Assembly: GCA_006503475.1 (NCBI GenBank) | Contig: RSEH01000327.1 | Location: 1-46,054 of the forward strand | Length of the DNA stretch: 46,054 bases | Direction of reading: 5' to 3' | Origin: Stentor roeselii | Taxonomy: Eukaryota > Ciliophora > Heterotrichea > Heterotrichida > Stentoridae | In this document: positions 39,592 to 46,054 of the stretch, one piece after another | Position numbering within the stretch: the stretch's first letter is position 1 | Layout of the letters: the number at the start of each line of letters is the position of its first letter | Notes under the pieces: generated by a model | Told to the model about the DNA's origin: nothing | Databases searched by the model: none | The model's input: only the letters and a program-made list of their open reading frames with translations | Made by a program: the position numbers and the translations under genes

Positions 39592-39805
39592 GCCATTTCT
39601 AATATATCAGATCGAAATTATAATTTATAATAATGTAGATAATTCATTTAAAACATATCAAAAAATGATGAATCAAAAACTGAATTATAATAATGTAGAT
39701 AATTCATTTAATACACATCGAAGAACGATTAATCAAAAATTTAATTATAATAAAGTAGATAATTCATGTAAAACATATCAAAGAATTAATCAAAAATTTA
39801 ATTGA
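39592..39805 (+). repeat. 60-bp tandem repeat, about three copies, readable as a 20-residue repeat
   Basis: TAGATAATTCATTTAAAACA-type units recur with a 60-nt period at about 39,637, 39,697 and 39,757, the last copy lacking 3 nt. One frame is open from 39,592 to the TGA at about 39,802 (about 70 codons) and encodes three copies of a 20-residue unit beginning NYNNVDNSF and ending NQK(L/F). The period and the last-copy loss are multiples of three, suggesting coding origin. No intact gene surrounds it. Confidence 0.6.
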
Positions 39806-40092
39806 AAATAGTTTCCTCCTTTTGATAGAAGTGCTTGAAGACTCAAATGAGATTATTTAACTATGATTCATGTTTTATATGTATTTCAGATAAAATATTT
39901 CTGAAATTTTTGAAATATTTGGTGAATGGATTTATATAAGGATGGCTGCCTATTAGTATGACAAAATTGAAGAAATCCTCATTTTAACTGAGCTCTGATT
40001 GCTTTTTACTACTTCAGCAGTAATCAACAATATAAAATTATTCAAATTCTTAAACTCTAAATGGATTTTTTATTGAAAATTAAAGTCTATAA
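39806..40092. other. AT-rich leader of the WD40 gene
   Basis: No gene is seen in this 287-nt stretch. A TATATAA-like motif lies near 39,931-39,938, about 155 nt before the WD40 ATG. Confidence 0.35.
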
Positions 40093-42132
40093 ATGGAGGA
40101 TTCAAGTTCACAAACATTCGAAAGGGTCAAAATTTTTAAAACTTCTCAGCAGGGTGACATTAATGAAGAAGCCAGAAGCCAAAAAAAGTTATTCAAATAC
40201 TACTCAAAGTACTCAAAATTTAAACAAAAAAATTATTCATGGCCGATGAAAGTTTTTGAGGGAAAACATTCAAATTCAGTAAGTTGCTGTTCTTACTCTC
40301 CTGATGGAAATTATCTGGCAACTGGATCAGAAGACAACTCGGTTAAAATCTGGAATATAAAAGAGCAAAGAGAAGAGTTTACTCTGAATAATAATGGATA
40401 TTGTGTTCGATGCTGTTCTTACTCTCCTGATGGAAATTATCTGGCAACTGGATCAAGAGACAAAATGATTAGAATCTGGAATATTAAAGAGAAAAAAGTA
40501 GAGTTTTCTTTATATGGAGAATCAGATTTGATAAATTGCTGTTCTTACTCTCCTGATGGAAATTATCTGGCAACTGGATCATATGAGAAGGTTAAAATCT
40601 GGAATATAAAAGAGCGAAGAGAAGAATTCACTCTTAGTGGACATTCAGATCAGGTATATTGCTGTTCTTATTCTCCTGATGGAAATTATCTGGCGACTGG
40701 ATCACAAGACAATACGGTTAAAGTCTGGAATATAAAAGAGCGAAGAGAAGAATTCACTCTTCATGGATTTTCAAATGAGGGATATTGCTGTTCTTATTCT
40801 CCTGATGGAAATTATCTGGCGACTGGATTAGGAGACAATACGATTATAATCTGGAATATAAAAGAGCGAAGAGAAGAATTCACTTTTAGAGGACATTCAC
40901 TTCAGGTATGTTGCTGTTCTTATTCTCCTGATGGAAATAATCTGGCAACTGGATCATACGACAAAATGGTTAAAATTTGGAATATTAAAGAGCAAAGAGA
41001 AGAGTTCACTCTAAATGGACATTCAGCTTGGGTACATTGCTGTTCTTACTCTCCTAATGGAAGTTATCTGGCAACTGGATCAAGAGACAAAATGGTTATA
41101 ATCTGGAATATAAAAGAGCAAAGAGAAGAGTTCACTTTCAATGAACAATTTTATTTGATAAATTTTTGTGCTTATTCTCCTGATGGAGATAATCTAGCTT
41201 TTGGATCATTTTTTGAGGTTAAAATCTGGAATATAAAAGAACAAAGAGAAGAGTTTTCTATTGATACAGCTTCGACTTTTATACAATCTTGTTCATACTC
41301 AAAAAATGGAAATTATCTTGTAGCCGAATCATCATTTTATAAGTTTGAAATCTTTAAATTGAAAAATAAAAGAGGTGATTTAAATTTGAACAATTTTTAT
41401 AAATTAAGCAATGATAATAATGTTGAAAACTTAAGAGATTCATTTAAACCATATTACTATAACATTACTAAAATTAAAAAACCTTTTATATGTGGAATAT
41501 TTACTATAAATTGTAATGATAATGGCAGTATTTCAGTTTGGAATAATTCAGAGAATAGAGAAGAATTTCTTTTATGTTATGAGAACTCCACACTTATAGG
41601 TTTATACTTGATAGAGAATCAAAAATATCTAGTAGCTGTTTATACTTCTAATATATTTAAGATAGCCTTTTGGAACAAATTATTATACATTCTACATGAC
41701 AACCTTTCTAGATGCATCATTGAAAGAGAAAATATCGAATTATTATTCAAAGATGCAAAAGTAGCTATATTTATTAATAACCACTATAATGAGTATTATG
41801 AAAGCAAACAGACAATCGAGAGGCAATTAACAATAATTGTTAGTAAACTTCTTCTGGAATTTAGTAAACAAAAAAATTCTGGCATAGCTCTGAATTTATC
41901 ACAATATCTGGTCAAATTTGCAAATTTAAATATTAGGATTAAGGATCTTGAAGATGAAGCTAGGAAAATGCTAATAAACTTTTATTCTGATACTAGAAAT
42001 AATAGAGTCGATATTGAAGGAATATATGAATTACAGATTTTAATGTTTTTATATCATTCGATGACAGAATTTGATGATACTCAAGAAAAGATAGGAATTT
42101 TATTCGATCAGTTAGTAAAAATTATTAGTTAA
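40093..42132 (+). CDS. WD40 beta-propeller protein with near-identical repeats
   Basis: Predicted 679 residues. After a basic N-terminus of about 55 residues there are seven well-conserved WD40 units, each 41-42 residues, with CCSYSPDGNYLATGS then IWNIKERREEFTL, followed by two or more degenerate units (CAYSPDGDNLAFGS, CSYSKNGNYLVAES) and a later ISVWNNSENREEFLL. The C-terminal 200 residues are helical and AT-rich, unrecognised. The repeats are almost identical at the DNA level. WD40 propellers are scaffolds; high-identity arrays of this sort are known in NLR/HET-type proteins of fungi, but no NACHT or other signalling domain is present. It stands alone in an AT-rich island next to a decayed gene. 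Confidence 0.85.
   Translation: MEDSSSQTFERVKIFKTSQQGDINEEARSQKKLFKYYSKYSKFKQKNYSWPMKVFEGKHSNSVSCCSYSPDGNYLATGSEDNSVKIWNIKEQREEFTLNNNGYCVRCCSYSPDGNYLATGSRDKMIRIWNIKEKKVEFSLYGESDLINCCSYSPDGNYLATGSYEKVKIWNIKERREEFTLSGHSDQVYCCSYSPDGNYLATGSQDNTVKVWNIKERREEFTLHGFSNEGYCCSYSPDGNYLATGLGDNTIIIWNIKERREEFTFRGHSLQVCCCSYSPDGNNLATGSYDKMVKIWNIKEQREEFTLNGHSAWVHCCSYSPNGSYLATGSRDKMVIIWNIKEQREEFTFNEQFYLINFCAYSPDGDNLAFGSFFEVKIWNIKEQREEFSIDTASTFIQSCSYSKNGNYLVAESSFYKFEIFKLKNKRGDLNLNNFYKLSNDNNVENLRDSFKPYYYNITKIKKPFICGIFTINCNDNGSISVWNNSENREEFLLCYENSTLIGLYLIENQKYLVAVYTSNIFKIAFWNKLLYILHDNLSRCIIERENIELLFKDAKVAIFINNHYNEYYESKQTIERQLTIIVSKLLLEFSKQKNSGIALNLSQYLVKFANLNIRIKDLEDEARKMLINFYSDTRNNRVDIEGIYELQILMFLYHSMTEFDDTQEKIGILFDQLVKIIS
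40285..41160 (+). repeat. 126-nt WD40-encoding DNA repeats
   Basis: The block TGCTGTTCTTACTCTCCTGA starts at about 40285, 40411, 40537, 40660, 40786, 40912 and 41038. Spacing is 126 nt except for one of 123 nt (one codon shorter). Within units the 45-nt core is almost unchanged, including third codon positions, while the 30-40 nt between cores varies. Confidence 0.85.
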
Positions 42133-43321
42133 TTAGAATAATTAGTATTTTGGAATTAGTGAGGGTATTTTATATTGATAATCAAGGCCTTTATTAATCT
42201 TATAATGGCCTATACTTGGTTACTGAACAAACATCATAAAGTCTCATTGATCAATTTTTATCTATAAAGATTCATTCAAAGTAATATGAGCTTTATGATT
42301 TAGTAAATTATATTTCCCTTTGTTTAACTTATAATCAATTTATCATCATACTTATTATTTACATCAGTTTTTCTAATATTTGAGTTTAATGCATCTTCGT
42401 AATCAAATATTCAATAATAAGATCATATAAATATACGAAATTTCCTTAGTTCGAGAGATTAGTTACTGATAATGAGACCTATTTATAAGTTATTATGTTA
42501 GGGAAATACATTTAGAATAATTATAAAATTGAGTTAGTTTTATACAATTATACATGCTATGATTACTTTTACTCAAAACAATATAAATCAACTAAATTGC
42601 CTTTAAATAAGGATATGATAAATTACCTTTAATAAAGGATATGATATGCTTATTCTTTGCTTCTGAAACTAATCATTAGGTAGGTAAACTATTTCTAAGT
42701 AATATAATGTCTATATTGAATTGATATATTTAACATATTTGATGTATTTAACTTTAATATTTTGACTAATATTTACAATCAAATCGACAAATTCCTAAAA
42801 ATTTTCAAAATTTTGATGTTTATATTAAATAATTCTAAATTCCCCATATGCGAGAAAATTCTGGCCTTGTTTAGAACTCAATATAATCTTAAATTATTTT
42901 TAAACTAAACTTCCTTGATCATCTCAGTAAATTAATTTATCCCTTCCAGAAATTAATTATCAACTCTATCATTTCTTCCTTTCATATTGCCTAGTTCTAA
43001 ATTGTATAATTTGTATAATCTTCACTCACTTCCATTTTACCCAAAAAGTATTCAAAATATAGACATTAAACAAACCATCTCTATCAAATCCAAGATTTCC
43101 AAATTCTTCTAACACCCATAAAACCCCAAGATCAAAATTCTAATCCTTAAAACCCAACGATCCCACCCAAATCAATCCATTAAAAATACTTCATTCCACT
43201 CCAAATTCCCTTCATAAAATCATCTAAAACCAGCCATATCAACCCCTATTCCCACCAAGTCCTTCCACTTCCAAAATCCCTAAAAATCCATAATTTTTTC
43301 CCCAATAATCTCTTATAATTA
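42133..43321. other. AT-rich spacer, C-rich before the last gene
   Basis: No gene is seen. A two-copy direct repeat, CCTTTAAATAAGGATATGAT and CCTTTAATAAAGGATATGAT, lies at about 42,600-42,650. The last 250 nt before the ATG at 43322 are C/A-rich and G-poor on the sense strand (AAACCCAACGATCCCACCC, AACCCCTATTCCCACC). Confidence 0.45.
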
Positions 43322-45197
43322 ATGGATAAGCGTTGTACGTCTGACGGCTGCCGGCTAAGTCCGAAAAATAGTTGTTCATGCAACAGGACTTTAGCCTTTT
43401 GCGACACGCACATAAACGAGCACATGTTCGAGACGGGCTTTCACTCCAAGCGTCCCCTGCTGGACCTTGAAGACGCCCTGACCAGCCAGATGCTGAACGT
43501 CTCGACGACTGTGAAGTCAGTGATAATGACGAGCAAGGAGATGTTCAACGAGATCTGCTGCAAGTTGGTCGAAATCACTGAAGACCTGACCCACAGACAA
43601 CATTCTTTGATCAAGATGACGAATGACCTGCCTTCAGGCAACCTGAACATCGAATCAATCAATCAACTCGGCCAGACAGGCCTCAAGTTCAGAAAGGCTG
43701 AAGACTTCAAGAAGCTCATCGAGCAGCACTTCTCTAAAGAAGAAGCAACTGTTGACTTCTCACTTTTCAATGAAGACTTTCAAACTATCATGAGTCATCT
43801 CGCGAAAAGTAATCAACTTCTTGAAGATGTCAAGGATAGGACTGATGCTGATCGCATCAGCAGGGAAGAGGTCTTGACAAGAATTCAACAAATAGAAAAC
43901 TCAGCTCAACAGTCCTCTGCTCACTTTGAAAATCGTGTTAGGGAGATTGAAGAATCTTTTAGAAGAAGAGAACAACTTTTGACTTTCAGGGATCAGACTG
44001 AAAGGATTGAAAATCGTGTTGAGGTAATTGAAAATCAACTCTTGCAGCAGGAGGAGATACTTGTGGAGGTTAATCAGAAGTTTGAAAATGTTAGTGTTGG
44101 AATTCTGCAGCATGATCAGGATTTGATAGAGAAGGAAAGGAAGTTGAGAGAGTTGCAGAGAAATGCGGAGGAGGAGTTAAATGTGAGGTTTGAGCAACTT
44201 AGTCAAGCTGTTGAGCAGCAGGTGAATGAACTGAATCAAGTTGTTGAAGCTTATAGAAAGTCGGCTTCTGAGCAGATCGGGAAACGCAGTGAAGAAATGG
44301 ATCAGAGGTATAATAAAAGGTCTGATGAAATAACGGATAATTTCAATGATTTCTGTGATAGAATCAATGGACAGATCAATGGTCTTGAAAATCAGTATGT
44401 TGAAATTATTGGCCAGTTCGCAATTGACTTCAGCCAGAAGGTTAGATTTGAAATTGATGCATATAAACAGTTTAAGAAAGATGAAATCGAAAGAATACAA
44501 CGAGAAGAACAAGAAAGATTGTTTAGAGAAGAGCAAGAACGATTGCATCGGGAAGAACAACAAAGGATCAGAATTGAACAAGAGCAAGAGCGAAAAAGAA
44601 TTGAAGAGCTAGCCAAAAAGAGAGCAGAAGAAGAACAACGAATTAAGGACGAAGAACAAAAGAAAAATGAAGCACCAAATAAAGGTTCGAACAATTCAGC
44701 ATTTGAAGCTATGGATTCAGAACAGAAAAAGAATTACTTTTTATCATTGAAATTAGGAGAGCCTGGAAATAATCCTAATAAGAATCCTCAATACATCAAA
44801 GAAATCAAGATGACTAATGATGGTATATATGTGTTTGTTTGTATTTGATATGCAGGTATGAGTCAACAGATCGTAAGTTTGATTTAGGTAAGAATAGAGT
44901 CAGAGATGGTCAATTTAAACAGCATGTATGAACTATGTAGGTACAAGTAACAAAGATCTTAGACATAATCAGCAGGTAATGATATCTTAGAAGGTAACAG
45001 TAATCAAGATTGTAGAGGTTAACAGATGGTACGGGTAAAAAAAGGCGCAGATTCGATTAGAAGGTAAAAGATATTTAGTACATGTTTACAACTTAACAAC
45101 TAAGAATCGAGAGTTATGGGGATCTAATGAAAATGATAAATCAAGACAGTGGAAAGATAGATATCCTGAATGTGTTTACGCTGCCTGGGGCTACTAA
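43322..45197 (+). CDS. B-box-like/coiled-coil protein; 3' end fragmented, exact exons unresolved
   Basis: The first reading (508 codons) begins with a cysteine/histidine cluster (CTSDGCRLS, SCSCNRTLAFCDTHINEH) resembling a B-box or related zinc finger. A long coiled coil follows (about 170-450, many QEEI, LREL and EEQERLFREEQ), as in TRIM-like proteins. It reaches TGA 44846-44848, inside GTATTTGATATGCAG (44841-44855). Beyond, coding-like pieces change frame: one includes STDRKFDLGKNRVRDGQFKQ, two carry the related motifs VQVTKILDII and VTVIKIVEVN, and the last runs from 45051 to TAA 45195-45197 ending RYPECVYAAWGY. Several further 15/16-nt GT...AG segments occur, but no combination I tried keeps one frame throughout. 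The 5' part is secure; the 3' join is not. Confidence 0.6.
44841..44855 (+). other. Candidate 15-nt intron
   Basis: GTATTTGATATGCAG contains the in-frame TGA of the long reading. A 23-nt alternative (44833-44855) leads instead into the coding-like frame that follows, so the true intron boundary is open. Confidence 0.4.
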
Positions 45198-45720
45198 AAA
45201 TCATTTAGATAATTTAGATTTAGCTATAATAAACTTCTTGATATTTGTATAAGTAAGATTATGATTGATATAGACGTATTCTTATGGAATATCAATTACT
45301 AATTTCTCAATTCAATGCAAGGAATTAATCATCATAAAAATATATATACCGCAATTTTAGGGACTTTAATAAGGCTGAATACATCAATTGATGATCTTTT
45401 GGTTTAAAACTCTCAGTTTTTCAATATGAGGAACTGAATAATAAAAAGAGAAGTAGTTTGCTTAGATTGTTTTCATTAATGTTGTAATATAAATCAGCTT
45501 TGCAATTGATTGGATTCAGACAAGTAAATTTGAATTGTTATTATTAGTCTATCACGAATTTTTAAATATTGATGGTATTAATATATTGGTAAAATATCAG
45601 AATCAATATATTCCCAGGTAAGATAATGAAAAATCACTATATAAATATTGAAACTCAAGTTATTCTTTAAGATACTACCTTAGGATAAAAAATGAGTGCA
45701 TGAAAGTTTATGGTATAAAT
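45198..45720 (+). pseudogene. Possible decayed gene remnant
   Basis: One plus-strand frame reads FRFSYNKLLDICISKIMIDI and, past a TAA, LNSMQGINHHKNIYTAILGT and LIRLNTSIDDLLV. It then meets TAA and a frameshift near 45,420 into a second coding-like stretch (EELNNKKRSSLLRLFSLML). The leucine/isoleucine helices resemble those in the decayed gene at 36-38 kb. AT-rich sequence makes such runs easier by chance, so confidence is low. Confidence 0.3.
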
Positions 45721-45959
45721 TTGAAATCTTTCAAACTGGAGTTAAAAGATTACTGAAATAATTTTTTTTTTCTCTAGTCAAAACGTGAACTATTTATCTT
45801 AAGTTCTTTGGTCCCATGGCTATTGTTTCTTGAAATCAAATTTTAACTAAGTGTAGATAGTTTTAGCTTTTTTATATGTGAACAAGGTTCAATTGTTTGA
45901 CTAATGAAATATCCAAAGAGAAATTAGTTAGGTTAAACCAGTCCTAACTTTATTTTCTA

Positions 45960-46054
45960 AAGAGTTGAGTAGTAGATTATAGATAGTTGAATAGTAGATT
46001 ATATATTGTTGAGTATCAGATTAAGGATTGTTGAGGATTAGATTAATGATTTTT
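45960..46054. repeat. Minisatellite, about four imperfect units, cut by the window end
   Basis: Units of roughly 22-25 nt beginning GTTGAGTAGTAGATTA recur as GTTGAATAGTAGATTA, GTTGAGTATCAGATTA and GTTGAGGATTAGATTA. The array may continue beyond the window. Confidence 0.6.

Noticed and set aside
39592-39805. CRISPR array
   Set aside because: Three adjoining copies without unique spacers, in a eukaryotic genome.
45035-45050. GTAAAAAAAGGCGCAG as a firm 16-nt intron
   Set aside because: It gives the right final frame only if an earlier TAA (45020) is also removed, for which no 15/16-nt intron is available.

Overview
This window looks like macronuclear DNA from a heterotrich ciliate of the Stentor type. 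Six open reading frames that seem to end early continue in frame after a 15-nucleotide GT...AG segment. In two of these (a TBC protein and a cap-methyltransferase-like protein) removing 15 nt restores a gap-free match to what I recall of the family. Introns of 15-16 nt are a known heterotrich trait. TAA, TAG and TGA all end genes and TGG is used for Trp, so the intact genes use the standard code. That fits Stentor and argues against Blepharisma (TGA = Trp) or Condylostoma. Assignment to genus is inference.

Layout. (1) 1-4.5 kb: AT-rich flank with a decayed kinase-like remnant, a short repeat and two small related genes with Ras-like lipidation tails. (2) 4.5-19.7 kb: dense gene block with a PP2C phosphatase, a coiled-coil protein, kinesin-2, a CFAP97-like protein, an ARM-like myristoylated protein, ribosomal protein eS25, a 1,031-residue mitochondrial-type helical protein, a monothiol glutaredoxin, a TBC1D5-like RabGAP, a four-span membrane protein and a charged protein. 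(3) 19.7-21.1 kb: AT-rich gap. (4) 21.1-24.5 kb: large kelch/cysteine-rich membrane protein. (5) 25.3-35.6 kb: second dense block with a DNL zinc finger protein, a signal/TM protein, a CDCA7-type zinc finger, a twin-CX3C protein, coiled-coil/zinc-finger and TPR proteins, an STPGR protein, a CMTR1-like protein, a polo-like protein, a TPR-IQ protein and a LisH-CTLH protein. (6) 35.6-40.1 kb: AT-rich island with a long decayed gene and a 60-bp tandem repeat. (7) 40.1-42.1 kb: WD40 gene made of nearly identical DNA repeats. (8) 43.3-45.2 kb: B-box-like/coiled-coil gene whose 3' end is cut up, then more AT-rich sequence and a minisatellite.

The dense blocks are very compact. Divergent starts lie 9 and 14 nt apart, tandem genes 11-37 nt apart, and one convergent pair overlaps at its stop codons. 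Many genes suggest cilium, basal-body or microtubule biology (kinesin-2, CFAP97, STPGR, polo, TPR/IQ, LisH-CTLH), but they are on both strands and are not an operon. A second group looks mitochondrial (helical repeat protein, Grx5-type glutaredoxin, DNL zinc finger, twin-CX3C protein).

The most notable items are a polo-like protein that has lost several kinase and phosphopeptide-binding residues, next to a CMTR1-like protein with an eroded catalytic tetrad; telomere-like C4A4T repeats directly upstream of eS25; and the 15-nt introns.
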